From contig OY829659.1 in assembly GCA_963691815.1 (NCBI GenBank), positions 3,827,012 to 3,891,011 of the forward strand: a DNA stretch of 64,000 nucleotides. The letters run 5' to 3'. The translations under genes and the position numbers were made by a program. The stretch comes from Echiichthys vipera. Taxonomy: Eukaryota > Chordata > Actinopteri > Perciformes > Trachinidae. Below the pieces are notes generated by a model that was not told where the DNA came from, made no database searches, and worked only from the letters and a program-made list of their open reading frames with translations. Of the stretch, positions 1 to 10,146 are shown piece after piece; the first letter of the stretch is position 1, and the number at the start of each line of letters is the position of its first letter.

Positions 1-574
1 TCTCCGGCTAAGATCGGGTCACGTGATAGCACGTTATAAGGCTGTGATGAGCTGTGCACTGTTCAGAAGCATATGTGGACATAGAGATTTGAATTCACAG
101 GGCTAAAGATGTCACAATATTAGGTTTGATGTCAGGATTATTGTCAGTGGGAATTTCACGGTTAACAATTTCTGATGAGTGAGTTTCTTAATGGACACTG
201 TGGAAGGAAAATCAAACATGTCCGCCTACTTTCCTTTGAAAACAGAGGGTTGAGCATGTCCTCATAGCACTGGGGTCACATCCAGGTAACTACTGAATAT
301 CCACACCGCATGTAGACAGTAAACAGGAAGACGTTGTGATTACGCGGACATAAAAAACAGTGGGTTGTGGTGAAGGTGCCCAGATCTTTAGCGAACTGCA
401 TAACAGTTGTTTTTGTAAAGCTATGTACGTACATCTACTGATGCCTAGTCTGGACACATCATCAGTGATGTTCCTTGATTCACTGGATGTTTCGGGTCTT
501 TAAACTATCATACGCCCTCCTCCAGGTGACCCAGCCGGGGTTGATCAAGTCCCGGCTTGTGTCCAGACGGCTAG
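1..574. other. No recognisable feature
   Basis: Mixed-composition sequence with no repeat, RNA or coding signal that I recognise. The last ~90 bases may be the degraded downstream part of the LINE remnant that begins at 575 on the minus strand. Confidence 0.5.
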
Positions 575-859
575 CTAGCTACCATGACTCCATGGATCTC
601 CTCTTTTGAGCCACAGCCATCTTGAGGCCCTTTCTGCCGCTTCCGTGGTACTGCGGATGGCTCTCATTCTCCTCTCTCCATTGATGCCTAAACTACTGTA
701 GGCTCTGGCCAAGGAACGGGCTGCAAATCCTCTGCAACCAACCTCCACAGGGAAACACCTTGCTCTCCAGCCAGCCAGCTGACAGTCGCTGACCAGTCCT
801 GCGTACTTGGAGAGCTTCCTCTCAAAGGCTTCTTCCAAGCGAAAGTTGTCCTGCAGCAC
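575..859 (-). pseudogene. LINE reverse-transcriptase C-terminal remnant
   Basis: A minus-strand open stretch of 94 codons, closed upstream by a stop at 860-862 and beginning with GTG rather than ATG, so it is an internal fragment. The residues FERKLSKYAGLV, followed by CFPVEVGCRGFAARSL and ending with ASRWLWLKRGDPW, follow the pattern I recognise from the extreme C-terminus of polymerase proteins of animal non-LTR retrotransposons (a KY.ELV..C...GW, then EVGCRGF, then ASRWLW block). No reverse-transcriptase catalytic motif (YADD type) is present, so this is a 5'-truncated copy with no activity. A hAT element is inserted 16 bases away at 875. The family assignment is from memory of the motif; which LINE clade it belongs to is not decided here. 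Confidence 0.65.
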
Positions 860-874
860 CTAGACTGTTTAATG

Positions 875-1448
875 CATAGGTGTCAAAGTCAAGGCACGCG
901 AATGAATGATCTCAGCCCCCGGGATGATATTTGATTAGTATTAGAACCGGCCCGCACGCCACAGCCGCCTGCTGGTGTATTCCACCAATGCACCAAAACT
1001 ACATTACCCACAATGCAGCGCCACAAGTGGGCCGCCCCGGCCTCATTATTCATCAGCATTCAGGGCAGATGTCAACTTTCAGCCCCCCCTCCCCTGAATA
1101 ATGGCTAAAGGGAAGGTGGACGATGAGCACAGGGTGTTTCAAGCTCGTCGGGAGGCAGAGCACATGTTCACAGCTGTGTGTGTCTTTATCTTGTTTTATT
1201 TTATTTTTTGCTGTTTGCCTGTTGAAAATGTTTTCCTTGAAATTACTAAAGTCATAAGAAAATATTACTTTATTAATTTAATGTACAGGACAAATTTGTT
1301 TTTGTCTGTGAGCCTGTGTTAGGTCTTGGTTCAACAGGTTAAATGCATCATTTTAATATGTTTGAATAAACATTGAACCAGTCCGGCCCTCGGCTTGTAG
1401 CAAATTTGTTTTTTTGGCCCTCTGATGTATCTGACTTTGACATCCCTG
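875..1448 (+). mobile_element. Non-autonomous hAT (Charlie-like) transposon
   Basis: A 574-bp element bounded by an exact 8-bp target-site duplication, GTTTAATG at 867-874 and again at 1449-1456. The ends are inverted and related: it begins CATAGGTGTCAAAGTC and finishes GACTTTGACATCCCTG. An 8-bp duplication with CA/TG ends is the hAT signature. The interior keeps the first codons of a transposase (listed separately) and an AATAAA motif near 1365, so it looks like an internally deleted copy of an autonomous element, mobilised in trans. Confidence 0.85.
1101..1322 (+). pseudogene. hAT transposase N-terminal fragment
   Basis: A 73-codon open frame inside the hAT element at 875-1448. It starts MAKGKVDDEHRVFQARREAE, which matches the start pattern of vertebrate Charlie-type hAT transposases and their domesticated relatives (basic residues, KVD.E.R.FQ, then W/R-E-E and the beginning of a BED-type zinc finger). 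After about residue 25 the frame becomes hydrophobic filler from former non-coding sequence, with no BED zinc-finger cysteines, no DDE residues and no hAT dimerisation domain. It is therefore a start-codon remnant left by internal deletion and not a functional protein. Confidence 0.6.
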
Positions 1449-1689
1449 GTTTAATGAAAACCTCAGCTACACAGCGTTGACCATTCGGCTTCAAGGGGGT
1501 TAGCTTGATGCTTCAACACTGGCCCACATTAACACAACGTTTATTCAAACTCATTTAGAGGAACCCATGACTTTTAGTGTGTCTGTTTTATCCACATGCC
1601 GGCGTTGCATGGAGCCAGCTCCGGCCTCCCACACCAAAGTCTCGCTCATCTTATTTGTATGTTGAGTTTCCCCCTATGAACATTTTTTT

Positions 1690-2090
1690 AAGACTTGACA
1701 ACATTTCCAGAAGCACCAACGGCCTCCACCATCAAGGCCAGAGCTCTTGTGTGGAGCAGGGGCGGACATCCAAGGACCAGATCAAAACCTCCCTGCACAG
1801 ATCTGCTCCTCCATCTGCCGGAGCTGAAGACGAGGTCACGTACTGTTTTGCCTGGCAGCATGTTTGTCGAGATGCAACCCGATATTTGAGTAAAGACAGA
1901 GACTCTGGCTACTCTAACACTAGACCGGCTTCGGATGTGAGGTAGATCTGGAGCGGCGCTGCACGACTTCTCACACGTAAACGTTAATTTACAAACCTTT
2001 CCATTTAGCGATGAGTGGGTGTGTGGGTTTTTTTTTTTACACGAAAATCCATATTCTGAGCTTTACAATCCTTCTGAATCATGCTTTTCT
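1690..2090. repeat. Unidentified two-copy repeat, copy 1
   Basis: About 400 bp that recur at 9513-9899. The core (1712-1895) differs from the second copy at only three positions that I can find, while both flanks of the core are clearly more diverged, and copy 2 has a 17-base insertion relative to this copy near 1900. HarbSANT copy 1 sits directly against its right end. Open frames cross the core on both strands (for example a plus-strand frame ending SMFVEMQPDI), but I do not recognise any of them. Confidence 0.7.
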
Positions 2091-2094
2091 CTTA

Positions 2095-2675
2095 GGGCGC
2101 ACTCACACTGTCCTTCCGCACCGGGCCAAAACAGGTTTTTCGGGTCGAGCCTAGTGCGTTTGACCAGTGTGAGTGCACCCGCTCCGCGCATAACTGTGGA
2201 CAGCTGGCCGTCCACGGCCCGTCTTAGAGAGGTGGGCTTTTGTAGAGCCCGTTTGCACATGTACGAGCACGAGCGTGCGCACGAGCACGAGGCCTACGGC
2301 GGTCTGACATCCTTTATGTGCGCCTGTACGGACATAGAAAATAGAAGGACGGACCATGCGCGGACATTTAACAACAACAACAATGGCGGTGAAAGGTTCA
2401 CGTTGGTGTGATGCGGAGGTGGAGTGTTTACTGCAGATTTGGTCGATGAAAAGATTCAAAAACAGTCGACAAGACGCTCAAAAACTCAGAGGTCTACGGA
2501 AAGATCTGGAAACAAAGCCACGCATCGCCATGACGTCATCAATGCGTGTGACGTGTTACGGCGTGATGATGTATAGGCAGCAAGAAGCATTCTCCGAGGG
2601 CGAGGGGGGAGAGGGAGGGGGGACAAGTACCCTAAAGCCTGGGGCGCGGTGCTGGAGGACAGTGTGAGTGCACCC
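2095..2675 (+). mobile_element. HarbSANT copy 1 (PIF/Harbinger-like MITE)
   Basis: 581 bp, flanked by a perfect TTA duplication (2092-2094 and 2676-2678). Left terminus GGGCGCACTCACACTGTCC; right terminus is its inverted relative ending GTGAGTGCACCC, with similarity extending ~35 bp inward. A 3-bp T-N-A duplication is typical of PIF/Harbinger. The Myb/SANT-like start codon is at 2386, followed by GSRWCDAEVECLLQIWS, then the one-base deletion that shifts the frame. It keeps the long (AAC)n run before the ATG, the long G-rich right tail and a perfect TGACGTCA at 2531-2538. Confidence 0.8.
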
Positions 2676-2916
2676 TTAGATCCTTTTCCCACCCGCTGGG
2701 ATCCGACGCTCGCTGTGAAAATCACCAATAAAAGGCTTTTAAGGAGTGCGATCTGAAGTTGAGGGAGACAAATTCAGTAACGAAGATAAAATTAAAGCTG
2801 CGGGCGGCGATGAGCAGGCCCTCGCACCCGCCAGCCTACGTCGACGACATAGTAACGTGACTTATATGACAGAAAATAAGGAAGAGCATGATCGGTGTCC
2901 TTTAATAAGGGGAATC

Positions 2917-3119
2917 GGTTCATTGAATACTCTAAGAATCACCCGTAGGTGTGAATGGTTGTCTGTCTCTGTTCGTCTCTATGTGTCCTGTGATAGACTG
3001 GCGTCCTGTCCAGGGTGGACCCCGCCTCACGCCCGATGTCAGCTGGGATCGGCTCCAGCCCCCCGCAACCCCGACCCCGGGATAAGCGGTTGAAGATGAA
3101 TGAATGAATGAATGAATAT
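2917..3119 (+). mobile_element. tRNA-headed SINE/LINE-tail repeat, 5'-truncated copy
   Basis: The tail part of a common teleost repeat seen five more times in this window. It runs from about the CACCCGTAGG block, through TGGCGTCCTGTCCAGG, to an (ATGA)n tail at 3097-3119. The 5' head with the pol III boxes is missing. The variable-length simple tail and 5' truncation fit target-primed retrotransposition. Confidence 0.75.
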
Positions 3120-3204
3120 AAGCCCCACCTTGCCGTCTATTTTTCAGTGCTGAAGAAATGGAAATTACGATCAGATAAGAGACAATCAGATAGATACTAT
3201 TGAG

Positions 3205-3206
<2 letters not shown>

Positions 3207-3236
<30 letters not shown>
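3207..3236. repeat. (GT)15 microsatellite
   Basis: An uninterrupted 30-bp dinucleotide run. Confidence 0.95.
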
Positions 3237-3237
<1 letters not shown>

Positions 3238-4021
3238 ATGCGTGTGAATATGAGCATGACTTGGATTCTAGATGCACATTATCTGCCGAAGCCTTGTAAA
3301 TCTCTGCGACGTCTGGAGTAACAAGGCTCGGTGTAATCTACTCATACATGCAGTGTGAAAGTGTTGTGTTCCAGATGTTTATCAGAAATGTATTTGAGGA
3401 CATGCATCTCGTTCTGTTTGATGCCCGGCACGCGTGCATACATTAACACGTATCCTCGCCAGTCTGTTACAGAAGTGACACAGATGCAACCGATGGCCTC
3501 CCACGGCGTGCGCGGATTGTTCACGTGGCTGCGTCTCATTAAAATTATTGACAGGAGCAAATATCCACCCCCTCTCCCTCCTCCTCCCTCTCCTGTTCAC
3601 TGTGTGTTAGTTGCAAAGCCAACACGTTGAGATTCCTGTTAATTAACTGCAGGAGTGTCGCCACTTCTCGCTGATTTTGAAATATTTCCAAACAGCTCGC
3701 CGGTGTGAGTGCCGTCAAAAGGGCCGTCGACGGCCGACACACTGGCTGCAAATAGTCTCCATGTGACTCTGCATTTGCTGATATACTCGGGCAAAACTTG
3801 TGCATTTAAAGGCTAAGGGGAATTAATGTTAATACTCAGTGATTCAGGCATTACTTACTCTAATCTTCTGCCATTTCACTGCCGTCACTGTGGAATTACA
3901 AATCATTACGTTGCTCATATTAACGTCCACATTCATCAGAGCCGGAAATCTCATTTACATCAAAGGAATGCGGCCTTTTGTTGATTAATACTATTGAAAA
4001 TGGTGTTAAATTGGAGATAAG
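3237..4021. other. Unique sequence with CNE-like texture
   Basis: No repeat or gene recognised. The 3620-4000 part is AT-rich but compositionally complex, with homeodomain-type TAAT cores and an ACATCAAAGG (TCF/LEF-like) match near 3958-3967. This texture is seen in conserved non-coding elements, but conservation cannot be judged from one sequence. Confidence 0.3.
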
Positions 4022-4410
4022 TGGTGTTTCTTTCTCAGGAGGGGGTCTGGAGTCTCCCTTAGAGAGAGGGGGAGAAGTTCAGCATCCGTGAGGAACTCGG
4101 AGTAGAGCCGCTGCTCCTTTGCGTTGAAAGGAGCCAGTTGAGGTGGTTCAGGATCATCTGGTAAGGATGAACCCTGGGCGCCTCCATAGGGAGGTGTTCC
4201 AGGCACGTCCAGCTGGGAGGAGGCCTCGGGGGAAGACCCAGGACCAGGTGGAGAGATTAGCTCTCCACACTGGCCTGGGAACGCCTCGGGATCCCCCAGT
4301 TAGAGCTGGTTAATGTGGCCCGGGAAAGGGAAGTTTGGGGTCCCCTGCTAAAGCTGCTGCCCCCGAGACCCGACCCCGGATAAGAGGCTGAAGATGAGAT
4401 GAGATGAGAT
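4022..4410 (+). mobile_element. LINE 3' end (RT C-terminus plus tail), copy 1
   Basis: A 5'-truncated non-LTR retrotransposon end, best compared with the longer copy at 14087-14765. It corresponds to the last ~110 codons of the polymerase ORF (the stretch decoding as C-F-L-R-R, later L-R-W-F-R-I-I-W, R-G-R-P-R-T-R-W) and closes with a GATGA-type simple tail (4390-4410). Several frameshifts and stops make it non-coding. Five copies of this family lie in the window. Confidence 0.75.
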
Positions 4411-4654
4411 CAGTGGTGTCTCAGACCTCCTCCTCTGTTAAGCGACGGCTTTTCCTCCTCTTTCAAACCATCTGTCCGCTCTGTCCAGGATGTGGACACT
4501 GTTGTCATCAAAGGAGTGGGCTTTCTCCTTGAGTATAGGACAGCGGAGTCCAGCCCGGAGGAGTTAGCTCTCCTGTGTGAGCCGCTTTCTTACTGTGCCT
4601 CCATGGTTGGCATACAGGTGAACAAGGAAGTCACGTCGTAGGATACCATAGATA

Positions 4655-4865
4655 CCAGTTAGTTGGTCCAGTCCCAGCCTGGTCCTGGTCCTGGTCCAGT
4701 CCCAGCCTGGTCCTGGTCCAGTCCCAGCCTGGTCAGATGTGTACATGAACTGATGAAGCCTCTTGGATGAGAGGTGAAACGTCTTCCTGACAAATAACCA
4801 AGTCCAGTTGCTTTTGACTGAAGTTGCTTTGAGGATAACGACGACCTGGACACATGAGAACATTC
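4655..4865 (+). repeat. GGTCCT-rich repeat with teleost retroelement end
   Basis: A short CCTGGT/CCAGTC hexamer-like array (4668-4735) runs into a segment at 4745-4865 (GATGAAGCCTCTTGGATGAG, then CCAAGTCCAGTTGC) that recurs at 54688-55325. I recognise this segment as a widespread teleost interspersed repeat, probably a retroelement 3' region, but I cannot name the family firmly. Confidence 0.55.
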
Positions 4866-4869
4866 ACAG

Positions 4870-5742
4870 GCCCATGGATCATTTGGATTTAATTTGGATC
4901 CATTTTTAAGTCTCGGACTTTGTATGTGGTGTGGATATTGTCAGTCAACTGTCAGCTAACTGTCATTCAAACTCCTCTAATCCTTGTTTTGATGCTGTGA
5001 TTTTATGGAGGGGACGGGTTCAAACAGGCTCAAACAGACTCCGGTCTCCTGTAGGATACTTAACCGGGTCTGACCAACCTGGCAACCCGACTGCTGGACT
5101 TATTTTTAGTTGTTAAGACGACGATCTTGAGACACTATATGGCGCTGTTCTGCTCATTCTCCATATTCAACCGTTACTTTGTTGTTTGTTCAATGACACT
5201 TCCATCAAGAACAGCATCTACTGCCAAGGCCAATGTGATGTGTGCAACACTTACATTCATTAGTGTGTATATTCTGTGTACATGCACAGTAAATAACACA
5301 AGTGTCGTGTACAGGTCCCTGTGACGGTGCCAGAGCCACATTATTCACAGTCACAGTGAGGAATGCCCTGTTGGATATTAATGCTAAAATATGAAAATTG
5401 AGTCTGCTGCCCTCTGGACAACCAATATGCACCTAAAAAATTGAAACATGACTGAGTTTGGCTTTCACACTTAAAAGGTTTTGCATACATATGCAACTCT
5501 CTTTGTAACTACCTTGCGGCGTTCCAACACTTCAATTTAGGATATTCTGGAGAGCTCGGCTGGAGAAACACAACACTTAGGAGGGGCTCTGAACACGAAC
5601 GCCTATATTAATAAAGATCTTACATTGTTCATGCGTTTTATCGATTTAATTAAACATCAGGGTTCCTCCAAAAGGGAAAAGAGCACAAATGGATTCAAAG
5701 GAATTTATGATGTGAGTGTTTTCTTATTTTTAATGAAAGAAA
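4870..5742. other. No recognisable feature
   Basis: AT-moderate sequence without repeats, coding or RNA signals that I can support. Short open frames here lack any recognisable motif. Confidence 0.4.
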
Positions 5743-6083
5743 TCATTCATCTTCAACCGCTTGTCCCTGTCGGGGTCGCGGGGGGGCTGGAGCCGATCCC
5801 AGCTGACATGGGGCGTGAGGCGGGGTCCACCCTGGACAGGACGCCAGTCTATCACAGGACACATAGAGACGAACAGAGACAGACAACCATTCACACCTAC
5901 GGGTGATTTAGAGTCATCAATGAACCGAACACCTGCACGTCTTTGGACTGTGGGAGGAAACCGGAGAACCCGGAGAAAACCCACGCAGACACGGGGACAA
6001 CATGCAAACTCCACACAGAAGGGCCCCAGCCGGGATTCAAGCCTGGAACCCTCTCGCTGTGAGGCGCCAGTGCTAACCAGCAC
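5743..6083 (-). mobile_element. tRNA-headed SINE, near full-length copy
   Basis: Reverse-strand copy of the same repeat as 2917-3119, but reaching back into the head: read on the minus strand it starts near the GCACTGGCGCCTCACAGCG block (A-box region), passes the degraded B-box (GGCTTGAATCCCGG, near 6027-6040), the TGCGTGGGTTTTCTCCGG block, and ends in the (ATGA)-type tail at 5743. It has the order expected of a tRNA-derived SINE. Long open frames crossing it on both strands are products of the repeat. Confidence 0.75.
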
Positions 6084-6484
6084 CAATGTTTTTGAATCAT
6101 TGTGTAACAGTTCATAGACAGCTTTGAGTTGGCTATAAAAGACAGTGGTGTCAAACGAACCCCAGACAGTATCAACTATGCCCCTCAGCTGCAGCCCCGC
6201 CCCCCCATACTCAGCCCCGCCCCTCAGTATCAACTACACCCCTTTCCACCACAGCGCTCTTGCTATAAAAGTACGATACCTGACGGCAATCTACAGTATA
6301 ACCATGCTATGGATTGTGAATATGATCATAGTAGTGATTTAGATGGTAAAACAGCACAAAAGGCACGTTAAACAAAGGTTTTACAACACTCAGTGATGCA
6401 AGGAAAGCTATGCTTGATGTAAATACACATTGTTAACATTGTGTTTCACAAATAAATTGATGGGCTGATGAAAATCACACTATG

Positions 6485-7089
6485 GGGCGCACGCACACTG
6501 TCCTTTCGCACCGTGCCCCGGGCTTTAGGGTACTTGCCCCCCCCCCTCCCTCTCCCCCCGCGCCCCAGGCCCGTTTGTACTCACACTACCTGGGCCTCGC
6601 GCAAATGCTTCTTGCTGCCTATACGTCATCACGCCGTAACACGTCACACGCATTGATCGCGTGTGTGTGGCTTTGTTTCCATATCTTTCCATAGACCTCT
6701 GAGTTTTTGTGCGTCTTGTCGACTGTTTTTGAATATTTTCATCCGACCAAATCTGCAGGAAACACTCCACCTCCGCATCACACCAACGTGAACCTTTCAC
6801 CGCCATTGTTGTTGTTGTTAAATGTCCGCGCATGGTCCGTCCTTCTATTTACTATGTCCGAACAGGCGCACATACCGCTCTAGCGTAGGGCTCGTGCTCG
6901 TGCTCGTACACGTGCGCACGCTCGTGCTCGTACATGTGCAAACGGCTCCGCTAAAGCCCACCTGTTTCGTGGACGGCCCACTGTTCACAGTTATGCGCGG
7001 AGCGGTTGCACTCACACTGCTTAAACGAACTAGGCTTTAGCTGAAAAAACGGTTTTGGCCCGGTACAGAAGGACAGTGTGAGTGCATCC
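6485..7089 (-). mobile_element. HarbSANT copy 2, frame-intact subfamily
   Basis: About 605 bp. Termini GGGCGCACGCACACTG and GTGAGTGCATCC; the flanks (ATG / TAA) no longer show a clear duplication. The Myb/SANT-like frame on the minus strand is uninterrupted at the site where most other copies lost one base. This copy lacks the TGACGTCA palindrome: the equivalent site reads TTGATCGCGTG. It keeps the long (AAC)n run and long G-rich tail, so it appears to be of the older type. Confidence 0.75.
6525..6833 (-). pseudogene. Myb/SANT-like N-terminal fragment in HarbSANT copy 2
   Basis: A 102-codon minus-strand frame. From residue 10 it reads MAVKGSRWCDAEVECFLQIW, followed by SDENIQKQ and a basic TRRTK segment. 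This follows the first helix and turn of the trihelix Myb/SANT-like fold (Myb_DNA-bind_4 type: RW.D.EV..LL.IW.DE.IQ.Q....R.K). Helices 2 and 3 (the usual R.P.QC..K.K.LK block) are absent; residues after ~55 look like read-through of non-coding transposon sequence. PIF/Harbinger elements normally encode a Myb-like partner of the transposase, so the fragment may be what is left of it. A first exon captured from a host gene is an alternative. DNA binding by the fragment alone is unlikely. Confidence 0.5.
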
Positions 7090-7755
7090 TAAATGAGCCG
7101 TGACCAGTAAACCTTGACTGTGATGATAAAAACACACCATTGCCAAAGGGTACAAACTGAAAAGGGAAAAACAAATATAAAGTTATCTTTCTATGAGTCC
7201 AAAGAATAGCTCTTAAAATAAAAAGGTGATAAATTGTGACCGAAAAGTTCTTCTAAATGTTATTGTTTGATGAATTCACACACGTCTGGCGATCCATGTG
7301 CGGCTTAGACACAAATGCACCAAAGTCTAGAAAGTAGTAGAGAAGCCGATACTTTTCGTCTACAGAAGAGGAAGTGGACTCAGACGTGCTTCTCCGTGTT
7401 GCCAAGGACAACGCCAACCTGGGAAAAGCTGTCAGAGAAGTGCCATAAAACACGGGCAGCCAGCAAACATAGGTACGTGTGCTCGACAGTGATGATGAGG
7501 AACACAAGGCACATCGTGGCTGATCGGATCCATCCTCTCCACGGAAATGTCTGCAGATACAAGGGACAGGGAGCTGCCAGTGCACTCAGAGAAGCTGTAC
7601 GAGGGAACTCCCAGCAGCCACAACACCGCTTGAAACATTCACACACTTTTACAGTTGTACAGAAGAAACTCCAGAACTTTGTGTCTTTATATGCCATTCT
7701 AAAATATGTATAGTTGTTTTGCATCCAACAAATTCTACTTGTCAATGCAATATCA
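7090..7755. other. Inter-element spacer with possible degraded coding remnant
   Basis: Between HarbSANT copies 2 and 3. A plus-strand stretch near 7361-7447 decodes as EEEVDSDVLLRVAKDNANLG before a stop, and a 132-codon frame overlaps it in another phase. Both could be a relic of a transposon gene; I recognise neither and see no conserved motif. Confidence 0.3.
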
Positions 7756-8377
7756 GGGCGCACTCACACTGTCCTTCCGCACCGTGCCCCGTGCTTTAGG
7801 GTACTTGTCCCCCCTCCCTCTCCCCCCGCGCCCCAGGCCCGTTTGTACTCACACTACCTGGGCCTCGCGCAAATGCTTCTTGCTGTCCATACGTCATCAC
7901 GCCTTAACACGTCACACGCATTAATGAGGTCATTGCAATGCATGGCTTTGTTTCCAGATCTTTCCGTAGACCTCAGAGTTTTTGTGCGTCTTGTCGACTG
8001 TTTTTGAATCTTTTCATCGACCAAATCTGCAGTAAACACTCCACCTCCGCATCACACCAACGTGAACCTTTCGCCGCCATTGTTGTTGTTGTTAAATGTC
8101 CGCGCATGGTCCCTCCTTCTATTTTCTATGTCCCAACAGGCGCACATACAAATGACCTCAGAACCGTCGTAGGCCTTGTGCTCGTACACGTGCGCACGCT
8201 CGTGCTCGTACATGTTCAAACGAGCTCTACAAAAGCCCACCTCTCTCAGACGGGCCGTGGACGGCCAGCTGGCCGCAGTTATGCGCAGAGCGGTTGCACT
8301 CACACTGGTCAAACTCACTAGGCTTTACCTGAAAGAACGATTTTGGCACGGTGCGGAAGGACAGTGTAAGTGCGCCC
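7756..8377 (-). mobile_element. HarbSANT copy 3
   Basis: 622 bp with a perfect 3-bp TCA duplication (7753-7755 and 8378-8380), showing that the target site is not restricted to TTA/TAA. Related inverted termini; frame-broken type (one-base deletion); long (AAC)n run and long G-rich tail. The CRE site is degraded to TGAGGTCA. Confidence 0.8.
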
Positions 8378-9512
8378 TCAGACTAGTTCCCAAGGAACGC
8401 ATAATGATGCTCTATTTAACACGCCAAAACGGGAAATCTTTCTATTGGAAGCTCAGGTGCTGCTCTGGCACCACAACACTTCTTAAGGCAGGGACGGACC
8501 AAGACGGTGGAAGTCTGGCTGACAGTGAGCGACCATCAGCGTAGTTTTTGCGGTGTGTCCCGCACCATTGGCACTAGTCTGTCCTCACCAGCCAATTCAG
8601 CATGAGATCTTGAACCGTCCTGTCTGCCTTTCGGTTTCTACTACCACCGCATGCTGGTATGGAGAGTTATTGCCTCATACGCAGGGGCAGAGCGTACAGT
8701 ATGTGCTCGTTGGCCGCTGGTGGTATTCTTTATGGGGTGTTGTGGCAGATTTTGACCGATGTAGGCAACGTGAGGAGACGAAACAGTCAGCCCTCATCGC
8801 CAATAATTCTTTGAAGTTGATGTGTACCCCTGCTTTTAAGGGGTAGGGACGGCTGGATGGTTGGACAGGCGAGCCAAGAGTCTCACTTTGACACTGAACA
8901 CTGGCGTGAACGTTCAACTTCTACCTACCAACAGACAATAATGATCTCTTTAAACCCTGAGCATGCTCCTGAAGTCGCCTGAAGTTGTTTAAACCTAACA
9001 AAACCTGACAACTGATATTAGAAATCTGTTGTTTAGGCTGGAGAACCGGACGCTCTATGCACCTGTATCAAGACTACCGGGAGACAAAACGATATCTTTC
9101 CTCCTGTCGCCCCTTTTGCTTCAACCCTGCAGCAAAAGTCTATCCTGCAAAGTGTCTCTTGTGCTAATGCATAAAATCACTGAGCTCTTCTGTGCACTTG
9201 TAGAAATGTTGGTGCAGTCGTTGAGGTTTCAGCGGCAAATCCAGCTCCCATCTGAGCTGACAGCTGAACACCTGACAAACTGTCTGGAGGAGCAGAGGAG
9301 GAAATCTCTTTGGGAAGGATGAGAGGTACTCCACACTCCCAGCGTCTACCTCTACGTCTCATAACAACTCTAGCCGTGTCGCACTGGTCCCATTATAATG
9401 AGTGTGGGAAGGAGAAACAGCAAAGATAACCCATGTTTATTGGATTTGAAAGGGAAAACTGGAGTGTTGGACAAATTGAGTACAGTATTAATATTACAAA
9501 TCTACTGAAAGA
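8378..9512. other. No recognisable feature
   Basis: Over 1.1 kb of unique-looking sequence. Several open frames under 100 codons lack known motifs or a coherent exon structure. Confidence 0.4.
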
Positions 9513-9899
9513 CTCGACGATATTTCAAGAAGCACCAACGGCCTCCACCATCAAGGCCAGAGCTCTTGTGTGGAGCAGGGGAGGACATCCAAGGACCAGA
9601 TCAAAACCTCCCTGCACAGATCTGCTCCTCCATCTGCCAGAGCTGAAGACGAGGTCACGTACTGTTTTGCCTGGCAGCATGTTTGTCAAGATGCAACCCG
9701 ATATTTGAGTAAAGACAGAGAAGTGGGAGGAGGGATACTCTGGCTACTCTTACACTAGACCGGCTTCAGATGGGAGGTAGATCTGGAGTGGCGCTGCACG
9801 TCGTCTCACACGTATACTGTATGCAATGTGTGCGGGTTTTTTTTTTACACGAAAAATCCAAATTCTGAGCTTTGCAATCCTTCCGAATCATGCTTTTCT
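9513..9899. repeat. Unidentified two-copy repeat, copy 2
   Basis: Second copy of the 1690-2090 repeat, same orientation. The core matches with only three substitutions; relative to copy 1 it has a 17-base insertion (near 9720) and lacks about 20 bases in the AT-rich right part. The shared sequence ends at the TGCTTTTCT block. No HarbSANT insertion here, so this copy shows the state before insertion. Confidence 0.7.
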
Positions 9900-10146
9900 A
9901 GGTTGTATAAAGAAAATAACTGAATTATCCTGAATGACGGTACGCTACAGAGCACCTGGGATCAGTCTGAATGATGAGGTTGTCACGCCGTGGTGAGGTC
10001 TGTCCTGTCTTTGGGTTTATGTCTTATGAATTTCCTGTTTTATTTTGAAAGGTAACTCTCATCTCGTTCCAGGTCACTTCCTCTTGTGTCACCGGTCTGA
10101 CGTCATTCCCTGATCCTTGATTGTTGCCACCTGTGGTTCCCCCCCC

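Noticed and set aside
5730..6233. 167-codon minus-strand frame
   Set aside because: It runs through the reverse-strand SINE copy at 5743-6083, and similar frames appear in its other copies (37023-37337, 53799-54137).
7315..7713. 132-codon frame between two HarbSANT copies
   Set aside because: No recognisable motif and no splice context; possibly part of a decayed transposon gene but not supportable as a gene.
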